Shown here one piece after another: positions 15,145 to 22,869 of a DNA stretch of 54,961 nt (positions are counted from its first letter, which is position 1; the number at the start of each line of letters is the position of its first letter). Both the position numbers and the translations under genes were made by a program. Source of the DNA: JASFBA01 sp036172265 (GTDB lineage Bacteria > Chloroflexota > Chloroflexia > DTKN01); the NCBI GenBank assembly GCA_036172265.1, contig JASFBA010000038.1, positions 1 through 54,961 on the forward strand. Direction: 5' to 3'. The notes under the pieces were generated by a model. It worked only from the letters and a program-made list of their open reading frames with translations. It made no database searches and was not told where the DNA came from.

Positions 15145-16080
15145 TCAGCCCACGAGTGCCTGCACAAAGCGTTCGGCATCGAAATCGGCCAGGTCCCCCA
15201 GTTTCTCCCCCGTGCCCACGTAGGTAACGGGCAAGCCCAGTTCGCGGACGATGGCAAAGACGATGCCTCCTTTGGCCGTGCCGTCGAGTTTGGCCAGGGC
15301 CAGGTCGGTAACCTGCACGGCAGAGGTGAAGAGGCGGGCCTGGGCCAGCCCGTTCTGGCCGGTGGTGGCGTCTATGACCAGGAGGACTTGGTGGGGAGCG
15401 GAAGGGATTTTACGCTGGATCACGCGGCGGACCTTTTCCAGTTCCTGCATCAGGTTGTGCTTGGTGTGCAGCCGGCCGGCCGTGTCCACGATCACCACCT
15501 CGATTCCCCGCGCCAGGGCGGATGAGAGGGCATCAAAGGCCACCGCGCCCGGGTCGGCTCCCGGTTGGTGGGCCAGCACCGGGACGCCGGCCCGCTCCCC
15601 CCAGACCTGAAGTTGTTCGATCGCCGCCGCCCGGAAGGTATCGGCCGCGGCGAGGAGGACACTCCGCCCCTGCCGACGATAGCGGTAGGCCAGTTTGGCG
15701 ATGGTAGTGGTCTTGCCTACCCCGTTCACCCCCACCACCAGGATGACGTAGGGCACGCCCGGCTCTGGTGGGGTAAAGGAGGGACGGGCCGTCTCCAGGA
15801 TGGCTCGGAGTTCCCCGGCCAGGGCCTGGCGCAGCATCTCCGGGTCGTGGATTCCTTCCTCGCGCACGCGCCGGCGCAGGGCCTGCACCACCTCCATCGT
15901 CGTCTGCACCCCCACGTCGGCCTCGATGAGCAGGGCCTCCAGTTCCTCCCAATCCTCCTCGCTCAGCCCACCGCGGCGAAAGATCTGCCCGATACGGGCA
16001 AAGACTCCCTGGCGGGTGCGGGCCAGGCCCTCCTCCAGGCCGGCCGGCTCTTCCTTTTCCCTACGCGACCAGAACGGCAC
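15145..16080 (-). CDS. ftsY: Signal recognition particle receptor
   Basis: 311 residues. GTPase that docks SRP-ribosome complexes at the membrane. The N domain is at about 30-100 and the G domain at 110-311, with P-loop GVNGVGKTTTIAKLA, ADTFRAAAIEQL, DTAGRLHTKHNLM, LAKLDGTAKGG and the closing GTGEKLGDL. The acidic A domain is very short (RREKEEPAGLEEG), common outside Proteobacteria. The GTG start (16078-16080) follows GAGGGGG. Only 11 nt separate it from fmdB upstream, so this essential gene appears to be transcribed with the restriction-modification genes. Confidence 0.96.
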   Translation of the reverse strand: MPFWSRREKEEPAGLEEGLARTRQGVFARIGQIFRRGGLSEEDWEELEALLIEADVGVQTTMEVVQALRRRVREEGIHDPEMLRQALAGELRAILETARPSFTPPEPGVPYVILVVGVNGVGKTTTIAKLAYRYRRQGRSVLLAAADTFRAAAIEQLQVWGERAGVPVLAHQPGADPGAVAFDALSSALARGIEVVIVDTAGRLHTKHNLMQELEKVRRVIQRKIPSAPHQVLLVIDATTGQNGLAQARLFTSAVQVTDLALAKLDGTAKGGIVFAIVRELGLPVTYVGTGEKLGDLADFDAERFVQALVG

Positions 16081-16091
16081 CGTTTCCCCCT

Positions 16092-16472
16092 CTAGGCCCA
16101 GCCCAGGTCCTCATCGCCAAGATCGGTTCGGCCTTCGCCTTCCTCTTCCTCCTGCCAGCGGCCTGACTCGATCTCCTCGATCATCTCCTCGAAATCCTCG
16201 CCCAGTTCTTCGCCCATGGTGCGCTGCATCCGGCGGGCCCAGCGAGCGATGCTCTTGGGGTCGTTTTCATCTACGTCAGCCAGCATGGACGGGTCGGCCA
16301 GCGCCTCGACCTGCTCCTCCTCGGAGCGCAGGGTGGCAAAACCGGAGATCAGACGCCGGACCTCGGTGTTCCCACAGCGCGGGCAACGGGGCTGAAGCCC
16401 CTGCCCCGGATACAACGCCAGCACGCTGAACCGCCCTCGGCAGTGCGGACAACGATACTCATAAATCGGCAT
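16092..16472 (-). CDS. FmdB-family zinc ribbon protein
   Basis: 126 residues. The N-terminal MPIYEYRCPHCRGRFSVL...CPRCG motif is the FmdB regulatory zinc ribbon with two CxxC pairs. The rest is strongly acidic (EELGEDFEEMIEEIESG, then EEEEGEG) and longer than in typical FmdB proteins. The start at 16472 is supported by GGAGG 8 nt upstream; an ORF start at 16487 is not. The family was named from a formamidase gene cluster, but its molecular role is unclear. It lies between the restriction endonuclease (20-nt gap) and ftsY (11-nt gap). Confidence 0.85.
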   Translation of the reverse strand: MPIYEYRCPHCRGRFSVLALYPGQGLQPRCPRCGNTEVRRLISGFATLRSEEEQVEALADPSMLADVDENDPKSIARWARRMQRTMGEELGEDFEEMIEEIESGRWQEEEEGEGRTDLGDEDLGWA

Positions 16473-16492
16473 CGCCCAAACCTCCAATAACC

Positions 16493-17266
16493 TTAAGCCA
16501 GACGGTAAACGTAGAACGGGTACCGTCGCCCCTCGAGCGTGTTTCTGACTTTTTTCGCAACCAGCGATAACTGCGGAAATCTTACCACCAGATTCTCGGC
16601 CTCTGCGACCAGACTCATGCTACCCTTTAGTTCCTCATCGGTCAACGGATTGGGGAAAATGTACATCTTCCGCTCACGGATACGGCCATCTCCATATGAC
16701 CCAAATTCGCCCCGGCTGATATTGCGGTGCCTCTGGTGGAGGGCATAGTCGCGATTGATATAGTTTCCGTCTACCAGCAGGATGGAGAGCAATCGGGCTT
16801 CGCTTTCGATTTCACCATACAGACCCAAAGCATAGAATACCCGAACCGGCTGTCCTCTCAGAGAGGCATAGCGTCGGAACTTGCCTTTATATCGTTCTTG
16901 ACCACAGGGCACTGTACTGTTGAAATCGATCGTTGTGCGGCAGGGAATACCCCTTCCGGTTCCAACAAAGTCGGCCGAGGCCTCCAGCGATTTGCACTCC
17001 AACCCCAGTCGCCGTCCATCCTTTTCTATAATGAGATCGGGATGTTCCAACAGACTTTGCCAGAGCACCAAGTCAAAACCAGGTTTCTCGCAGAGTATAT
17101 CCATGCGGGCCACTCCTTGGCGAGAAGAGCGATAGTGCTCGCCGGCCGGAGTGTGCCAGAAAAGCCACTCCTCGAACGAATCGCCCATCGGCGGTCGAGG
17201 ATTTTCCCGTACCAGGATTGCCAAATGGATAAACAACTCTACCACCAGGTGGATTTCGGGCTCCAT
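16493..17266 (-). CDS. Restriction endonuclease, PD-(D/E)XK type
   Basis: 257 residues. A nuclease core is visible as HPDLII (Pro76-Asp77) followed after 12 residues by LECKSL (Glu90-x-Lys92), the PD-X12-EXK pattern of type II enzymes. Downstream segments include TTIDFNSTVPCG and NISRGEFGSYGDGR, whose roles are unknown. The ATG at 17266 follows AGGAGG with 9-nt spacing, and only 4 nt separate it from the methyltransferase stop, so the two are co-expressed and very probably one restriction-modification system. The recognition sequence cannot be read from the protein. The family beyond the core motif is not recognised. Confidence 0.75.
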   Translation of the reverse strand: MEPEIHLVVELFIHLAILVRENPRPPMGDSFEEWLFWHTPAGEHYRSSRQGVARMDILCEKPGFDLVLWQSLLEHPDLIIEKDGRRLGLECKSLEASADFVGTGRGIPCRTTIDFNSTVPCGQERYKGKFRRYASLRGQPVRVFYALGLYGEIESEARLLSILLVDGNYINRDYALHQRHRNISRGEFGSYGDGRIRERKMYIFPNPLTDEELKGSMSLVAEAENLVVRFPQLSLVAKKVRNTLEGRRYPFYVYRLA

Positions 17267-17270
17267 AAGA

Positions 17271-19400
17271 TTATTCCTCCTGGCAATTTACGGACGAAGG
17301 TAGGAGGTTCGTCCTCCCTTGTGTGTAAAACATCGTCGCGACGGCCAGGGTCAGGCTAACCCGATCCATCCGGGACAGGGGAAACTCGTCTTCCAGCCTT
17401 TCCGCCATACATTTCACCTCTCTTCTGATGTTGCTGAGCAGTTCTCCGAGTTCCATACGGATACCGTCCTTGTCCCTTTTGCGGCATACCAGGATCGCGT
17501 CGAATTTGACACTTTCTTTCCCCAGAATCGGCACACCCACGTCCATTTCCGCATACACCGGCCAGATACGCCGCACAACAAAACCGGCCACCCGAAGCGC
17601 CTCCGACAGAGCGTCCCAGGCCTCTGCCATTCCATGGTGGAAAGTAAAAACAAGGAGGCCCTCGTCTTTCAGCACCCGATAACATTCCCGGAAAACGGCG
17701 GTCAGAATATCCCGGTAAGAGCCGACTTCCTTTCCATGCTCCAAATTGACGACGGCCTCTTTTTCCCGATCTACCACAGGGGCGGCAAATTCGGGATACC
17801 GTTTCCCCAGGGCCAGGTGCAGCCAGACGTAGAAAAAATCGGCCAGTTCCGAGTACATTATGTTGCCACAATAAGGCGGGTCGGTGACTACGACATCCAC
17901 CGACTGGGATGGAACCTCGACCAGATCGGTGGAGGAACGGTTGAGCAGAAGGACGCGATGGTCCGACGATGCCATGAGTTCTGCAAAGGATGCGGCCGGC
18001 GGTGCTTCTACCTGTTCGCCTGGAATAGGCACCTGGATTACACCAGAAGTTCCGAGACAACGCTCCACCGGCCGTTTGGCGTAAACCTTGCCCCGCCTCA
18101 GGCGCTCTCTATAGAGAGTGGAAAATCCCCCGGAAGAACGGTCGATTCCCCACAGGTTGGCCTCCAGCGGCTCTTTGGCCGGGATAAAGGCATGGTGAGC
18201 AAAGAGGTGGCGGACCGCGCCGGTGCCTAACCCTTTGGACGAACAGAACATGTTGTTGAACTCCAGAGTGCCAGAGAAAAGGAGCAGCATTTGCTCCATT
18301 ACGTTTTGGTCCTCGATGCCCAGGATGGCCTCCAGCAACATAGAGAGGCCGAGTAACTGTCTTTCGTTGAACATCTGCGACCAGTACCGGTATTGGTAAT
18401 GGATCATCTGGTTGGTATTGTACCCCGGCCGGATTGCAGCACGAGGAAACAGCAGGTTTTCCTGTTCCTCAAGAAAACGGGTTCGGATCTGCTCGTAGTT
18501 TGCCATGTCCCGGTCATCGGGCTTTTTATAGCCCCGACCGCACCTTGGGCAAAGGTAAGAAATAGCCACCATGGAGTGCAGAGGAGGATCTTCTTGGTCC
18601 CGAAGGGTTTCCAGTATCCGGCCGTGATGTCCGCAGGCCGGGCAGGTATAGGCGGCTCCCCTGGAAAATCCCAGGTTTGGGTTGAAGGTTGCCTGGCAAG
18701 AAGGGCAGCGCTGTTCCATAGGGAGCGAGGATGAGATATAGGGAACCCCGCATCCCGGGCAGGTCACCAGGCCGGTATGCGGCCTGCTCATATGGCGGGC
18801 CAGAACCATCGTTTTGCGAAGGGATACCTTTTGCCCGCATTTCCGACACCGAATCTGTTTCACCCAGTAGGTATAAACGGCGTAGGCCGGTTGCCGGCAT
18901 TGGGGACAAGTCGTCCCGTAGAGACGGAGGATTTCCTGTCCCACCGTTTGTTCCAGGGAACGGTAGGCTCGGTCCAGAGCCTGGAGCGACACCGGCTCTA
19001 CAATCTTCCTAACCAGAAAGTATGAAACCGGATTAATGTCCACCCCAATGACCTTGGTTCCCAGACGCAGGGCCTCACCTATGGTCGTTCCACCACCCAT
19101 AAAAGGATCGAGGATGACTGCATCTTCAAAGGCATTGGCTTGATAGAAAAAGTCTAGCGGCGAACAGTCCTCCGGCAAAAGTACACCCAGGAGGATCGCT
19201 CGAAAGGTTGCCCCGGTCCTTCGAGCCCACCATTTGTGAATATAATAAGCCGGGCGGTAGATGTTCTTACGGTACGATTCCAAGCGGGCCAGCCGGCTGA
19301 TTTCCAGGACGGGAAAGTCTGCCTCGATGGAACGCCGGCCCGATATTGTTTTCGGAACCCCACCGGCAAAAGGTAAAAGCAGTTGTTTGGCCTCGGTCAT
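17271..19400 (-). CDS. Zinc-ribbon DNA (N4-cytosine/N6-adenine) methyltransferase, DUF1156-like
   Basis: 709 residues from ATG 19400. Start choice: an in-frame ATG at 19448 lies inside the -10 box of the promoter and cannot be translated, so the next ATG is used. An N-terminal IHKWWARR motif resembles DUF1156 methylases. The SAM-binding motif DPFMGGGTTIGEAL is at about 98-111 and the catalytic DPPYCGN near 507-513. Between them are several CxxC pairs (CPQC/CRKC, CPGC/CPSC, CPAC/CPRC), i.e. multiple zinc ribbons interrupting the domain. It methylates DNA to protect against the adjacent nuclease. The motif order suggests an amino-methyltransferase; the exact class is uncertain. Confidence 0.85.
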   Translation of the reverse strand: MTEAKQLLLPFAGGVPKTISGRRSIEADFPVLEISRLARLESYRKNIYRPAYYIHKWWARRTGATFRAILLGVLLPEDCSPLDFFYQANAFEDAVILDPFMGGGTTIGEALRLGTKVIGVDINPVSYFLVRKIVEPVSLQALDRAYRSLEQTVGQEILRLYGTTCPQCRQPAYAVYTYWVKQIRCRKCGQKVSLRKTMVLARHMSRPHTGLVTCPGCGVPYISSSLPMEQRCPSCQATFNPNLGFSRGAAYTCPACGHHGRILETLRDQEDPPLHSMVAISYLCPRCGRGYKKPDDRDMANYEQIRTRFLEEQENLLFPRAAIRPGYNTNQMIHYQYRYWSQMFNERQLLGLSMLLEAILGIEDQNVMEQMLLLFSGTLEFNNMFCSSKGLGTGAVRHLFAHHAFIPAKEPLEANLWGIDRSSGGFSTLYRERLRRGKVYAKRPVERCLGTSGVIQVPIPGEQVEAPPAASFAELMASSDHRVLLLNRSSTDLVEVPSQSVDVVVTDPPYCGNIMYSELADFFYVWLHLALGKRYPEFAAPVVDREKEAVVNLEHGKEVGSYRDILTAVFRECYRVLKDEGLLVFTFHHGMAEAWDALSEALRVAGFVVRRIWPVYAEMDVGVPILGKESVKFDAILVCRKRDKDGIRMELGELLSNIRREVKCMAERLEDEFPLSRMDRVSLTLAVATMFYTQGRTNLLPSSVNCQEE

Positions 19401-19446
19401 CGCGCTGTTTCCGAATGCCGTTCGAAAAATCGTCCCTATTACTTTC

Positions 19447-19474
19447 ATTATAGCATGAGCCCATCCCCCGTCAA
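19447..19474 (-). promoter_or_regulatory. Promoter of the restriction-modification / ftsY operon
   Basis: Minus strand TTGACG (complement of 19469-19474), 16-bp spacer, TATAAT (complement of 19447-19452) with extended TGC. It fixes the methyltransferase start downstream at 19400. Its -35 is 2 bp from the plus-strand -35. Confidence 0.8.
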
Positions 19475-19476
19475 CT

Positions 19477-19505
19477 TTGACCGCCGGCCAGAGATATGCT
19501 AGAAT
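19477..19505 (+). promoter_or_regulatory. Promoter of the TctA-like gene
   Basis: TTGACC (19477-19482), 17-bp spacer, TAGAAT (19500-19505) with extended TGC. The two -35 boxes form the palindrome GTCAACTTTGAC. It lies 53 nt upstream of the ATG at 19558. Confidence 0.75.
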
Positions 19506-19557
19506 AGGGCCACCGGTTGAACGGGCACAACGTGTCGTGCCCGGTAAGGAGCGGTAG

Positions 19558-20889
19558 ATGTCGCCCATTCTGGGCCCTTCTGTCCTTTTCCTCTGGACGG
19601 TCGCCGGGGTGCTTGTCTCGGCCGTGCTCAGCCTGATCCCGGCCCTTCACGTCTACAACGTGGCCGGATTCCTCATCCTGGCCGTTGCCCGGTGGGGCAC
19701 TTTTCTCCCCATCGAAGGGCTGATCTTTTTCTTCCTAGGCCTGGTGGCCGGCTACGCCATCCTCAACACCATCCCCAGCATCTTTCTCTCCGTCCCCGAC
19801 GATTCCACCGTTTTCATCGTCCTGCCGGGGCAAAAGTACCTTCTCCAGCGCCGGGGGTACGAGGCGGTCGTGTTGACCGGCCTGGGCGGACTGGGCGGAA
19901 TCGCCGTCCTGGTCCTTCTGACCCCGGTGGCTTCCACCTGGCTACCTACCATCCGGAGCATCGTCCAATCCCATCTGGCCTGGATTCTCTGGACGATCAT
20001 CGCCTTTATGCTGATCTCGGAGTGGCCCAAGGGGGCGGACCGGGCCCCGGCCGGCCTGCGCCGCTGGTGGGAGGGCTGGCGCTCGCTTGCGGCCGGCCTG
20101 GCCACCTTCCTCCTTTCCGGCCTCCTGGGCCTGGTGCTCATGTACCGCAGCCTGGTCCCGGTAGAAGTGGCTTACCAGAACCTCCTCCCGGCCTTTATCG
20201 GCCTCTTTGCCGTCCCTTGGGTGCTGCAGAACCTCATCGGACGGACCGAGATCCCACCCCAGCACTTTGCCCGAAGCGTGGATGCCGGGGTGGGGACGCT
20301 TGTCCGGGGCACGTTGGCCGGGGCGCTGGGCGGGCTCTTTGCCGCCTTCTTCCCGGTGGTGACCGGCGGCATCGGGGGCTTCCTGGCCGGCCACGCCACC
20401 GCCCAACGCGACGATCGCCTCTTTATCATCTCCCAGGGGGCCTCCAAAGTGGTCTACTATGTCGGCGGCTTCCTCTTCTTCTTCATCCCCGGCTTTCAGC
20501 GGGTCAAAGGGGGGATGGCCTCGATGCTCAGCACCATCTACAGCGGCACCTCCCCGCAACTGTACCTCCTGGCGGTGGGGGCGGTGGTGTTGGCCGGGGC
20601 GCTGGCCTTTTTCCTTTCCCTGGGATTGACCCGGCTGATGGTTGTGCTCCTGGCCCGAGTGCACTACCGCTGGATCAGCCTGGCCACGCTGGGCATCCTC
20701 CTCCTGATCGTGCTGGGAATGACGGGGCCGGCCGGCCTGCTCGTCTGTGCCGTCGCCACTGGGATCGGCCTGATCCCCCTCCTCTGGGGCTCCCGGAGGA
20801 TGAACTGTATGGGGGTGCTCCTCCTCCCCATCGCCCTGAACATGGCCGGCATAGGCGATACCGTGGCCGGCTGGCTGGGGTTGCTGTAG
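19558..20889 (+). CDS. TctA-family membrane permease (archaeal-type)
   Basis: 443 residues, highly hydrophobic, about 10-12 membrane helices. The segment LIPALHVYNVAGFLILA and the cytoplasmic-type loop PSIFLSVPDDSTVFIVLPGQKYLL are characteristic of the TctA-like group described mainly in archaea. The second half repeats the fold (GGLFAAFFPVVTGGIGGFLAGH). TctA proteins are the large membrane subunit of tripartite tricarboxylate transporters, but no tctB or tctC is present, so the substrate and mechanism are unknown. The ATG follows AAGGAG by 6 nt, and it has its own promoter divergent from the restriction-modification operon. Confidence 0.75.
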   Translation: MSPILGPSVLFLWTVAGVLVSAVLSLIPALHVYNVAGFLILAVARWGTFLPIEGLIFFFLGLVAGYAILNTIPSIFLSVPDDSTVFIVLPGQKYLLQRRGYEAVVLTGLGGLGGIAVLVLLTPVASTWLPTIRSIVQSHLAWILWTIIAFMLISEWPKGADRAPAGLRRWWEGWRSLAAGLATFLLSGLLGLVLMYRSLVPVEVAYQNLLPAFIGLFAVPWVLQNLIGRTEIPPQHFARSVDAGVGTLVRGTLAGALGGLFAAFFPVVTGGIGGFLAGHATAQRDDRLFIISQGASKVVYYVGGFLFFFIPGFQRVKGGMASMLSTIYSGTSPQLYLLAVGAVVLAGALAFFLSLGLTRLMVVLLARVHYRWISLATLGILLLIVLGMTGPAGLLVCAVATGIGLIPLLWGSRRMNCMGVLLLPIALNMAGIGDTVAGWLGLL

Positions 20890-20921
20890 ACGGGTTCGTC
20901 ACCCGCCTTGGGTTGCAGGGT

Positions 20922-20982
20922 GCAACAGATAAAACTTGTAAGCGAGGTTTTGGGGTGGGCGAAGGCGGTGACTTCGCTTACC
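20922..20982. repeat. Hairpins upstream of the binding-protein gene
   Basis: GTTGCA-GGG-TGCAAC (20922-20936) is a perfect short hairpin. GGTGGGCGAAG (20954-20964) and CTTCGCTTACC (20972-20982) form a second, related to the dispersed GTAGGCGAAGGCA palindrome. The pair lies between the TctA-like gene and the lipoprotein gene. Confidence 0.65.
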
Positions 20983-21015
20983 CGATGGGGATTTTTGGAC
21001 TCTAAGGAGACGGCG

Positions 21016-22857
21016 ATGAAACCTGGATCTCGCGTTGTCATCTTCCTTGCCTTCGTGATTCTGGTCGCCTGCGGCGCTCCCGCTCCTACGACCCTACCCT
21101 CTACCTCTACGCCTACTCTTCCCAAAACGGCCACCCCGCTCTCCATTCCCACCCCGACTTCCACCCCTACGCCTACCGTCGCCGAAGCCGTCATCATCGG
21201 GCTTCTGGGGAGCCGGGAACCCGACACCCTATGGCCTTTGGGCAACCTGACCGACGAGCAGCGCCTGATCCTGGGGGCGGTTATGGAGCCGCCGATGACC
21301 ACACTGGACTATGATCTCCAGCCGGTGCTCTTTGAGCAGGTGCCTACCTTGGAGAATGGAGGGGCACGCTTCCTCACGGTCCAGGTGCCCATCGATCCGG
21401 CCACCGGAGCCATCACCGTTACCAATACCGGCGTATACACCCAGGCCCGGCAACTCCAGGTGACCTTCCGGATGCGCCCGAACCTCTTCTGGTCCGACGG
21501 CCGGCCGCTCCAGGCGAAAGACTCGGTTTTTGGCTACAGCGTGGCCTGCACCTCGGAGGCGGGTTACGCCGCCTACGCCCGCTGTGAAAAGGTGGAACGC
21601 TACGAGGCACTCGATGCCCGTACCATCCGTGTCACCTTCAAGGCTAACGTGATGGAACTGGATTACTCCACCTACTACTGGCCCTTTTTCCCCGAGCATG
21701 CCTGGAGCCGCTACACGGTGGAGGAGATGACCCGGGCGGAAGAGGTGGCCCGCCGGCTTTCCCCCAGTTACGGCCCCTACATCGTCCAGGACTGGGTGCC
21801 GGGCGATTCGATCACCTTGGTACGTAATCCTTACTACACCCTCCACGGCCAGGGTTTGCCCCAGGTCAACAAGTTGATCTTCAAGTTCGTGCCCGATTCC
21901 TACGGCCTCCTCTCCCAACTCTTGGCCGGCCAAGTGGACCTCATCGAGCGCCACGGCCTCCAGGGACTGGAACCGCGCCTCTTCCAGGCCCTGGAGGAGA
22001 ACGGCCTCCTGCGGCTCTACACCCTGCCCGCCCTTCTTTGGGAAAATATCGTCATGAACCTGAACGATCCGTCGGACCTGAGCCGGCCCCACCCGGTGCT
22101 CGGCGACCTGCGCGTCCGCCAGGCCCTGGCCTATGCCACCAACCGTCCGGAGATGGCCCGGTCCGTTTACCCCTTCCCCGTTCCGGTGTTGAACAGCTGG
22201 ATTCTGCCGGGCCACTGGGCCTATCCGGGCGACGACGCGCTGACCCTCTATCCCTACGACCCGGTCAAGGCCTCCACTCTCCTGGAGGAGGCCGGCTGGA
22301 TTCTGGCCGACGACGGCTACCGCTACAAAGACGGCCAGCGCCTCCATTTGCGGCTCTATATCCTGGCCAACCAGCCGATCCGCGAGACGATCGCCCAGCA
22401 GTTCCAGGGGGCGCTGGAGCCGCTGGGGATGGAGATCGAAGTGATCCGGGTACGAGAGGAAGACTGGTACGGCGAAAACAGCCCGCTCCTGCGCCGGCAG
22501 TTCGACCTGGCCGAATTCGCCTGGGTCGTCGGATTGGAGCCCGATGGGCAGGTCGTCTACACCTGCGAAGCCATTCCCGGCGAGGCCAACGGCTGGCGCG
22601 GCCAGAACTATGCCGGCTGGTGTAACGAGACGGCTAGCCGGGCCCTCCTGGAGGCCTCCACCGAACTCAATCGAGGGAAGCGAACCCGGCTGTACCGCCT
22701 GGCTCAGGAACAATTTACCGCCGAATTGCCGGCCATTCCCCTCTTCACCCGGCTGGAGTATATCGCCGCCAACCCGAAGTTGGACAACCTGAAGCCGAAT
22801 CCCACCGAACAACTGACCTGGAACTGCTGGGAATGGCTGCTGCTGGCCCAGAGGTAG
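21016..22857 (+). CDS. ABC transporter substrate-binding lipoprotein, family 5 (peptide/nickel type)
   Basis: 613 residues from the ATG at 21016, which follows AAGGAG; the ORF upstream of it has no SD. Signal peptide with lipobox LVACG (about residue 19), Thr/Pro linker, then a DppA/OppA-type domain: YDLQPVLFEQVPTLENGG, FRMRPNLFWSDGRPLQAKDSVF (the family signature region), VRQALAYATNR, and LNRGKRTRLYRLAQEQFTAELPAIPLF. It binds peptides or similar solutes outside the cell for an ABC importer. No permease or ATPase gene is adjacent, so the importer is elsewhere. The next gene starts 12 nt later. Confidence 0.88.
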   Translation: MKPGSRVVIFLAFVILVACGAPAPTTLPSTSTPTLPKTATPLSIPTPTSTPTPTVAEAVIIGLLGSREPDTLWPLGNLTDEQRLILGAVMEPPMTTLDYDLQPVLFEQVPTLENGGARFLTVQVPIDPATGAITVTNTGVYTQARQLQVTFRMRPNLFWSDGRPLQAKDSVFGYSVACTSEAGYAAYARCEKVERYEALDARTIRVTFKANVMELDYSTYYWPFFPEHAWSRYTVEEMTRAEEVARRLSPSYGPYIVQDWVPGDSITLVRNPYYTLHGQGLPQVNKLIFKFVPDSYGLLSQLLAGQVDLIERHGLQGLEPRLFQALEENGLLRLYTLPALLWENIVMNLNDPSDLSRPHPVLGDLRVRQALAYATNRPEMARSVYPFPVPVLNSWILPGHWAYPGDDALTLYPYDPVKASTLLEEAGWILADDGYRYKDGQRLHLRLYILANQPIRETIAQQFQGALEPLGMEIEVIRVREEDWYGENSPLLRRQFDLAEFAWVVGLEPDGQVVYTCEAIPGEANGWRGQNYAGWCNETASRALLEASTELNRGKRTRLYRLAQEQFTAELPAIPLFTRLEYIAANPKLDNLKPNPTEQLTWNCWEWLLLAQR

Positions 22858-22869
22858 GAAAGGGAGGCG

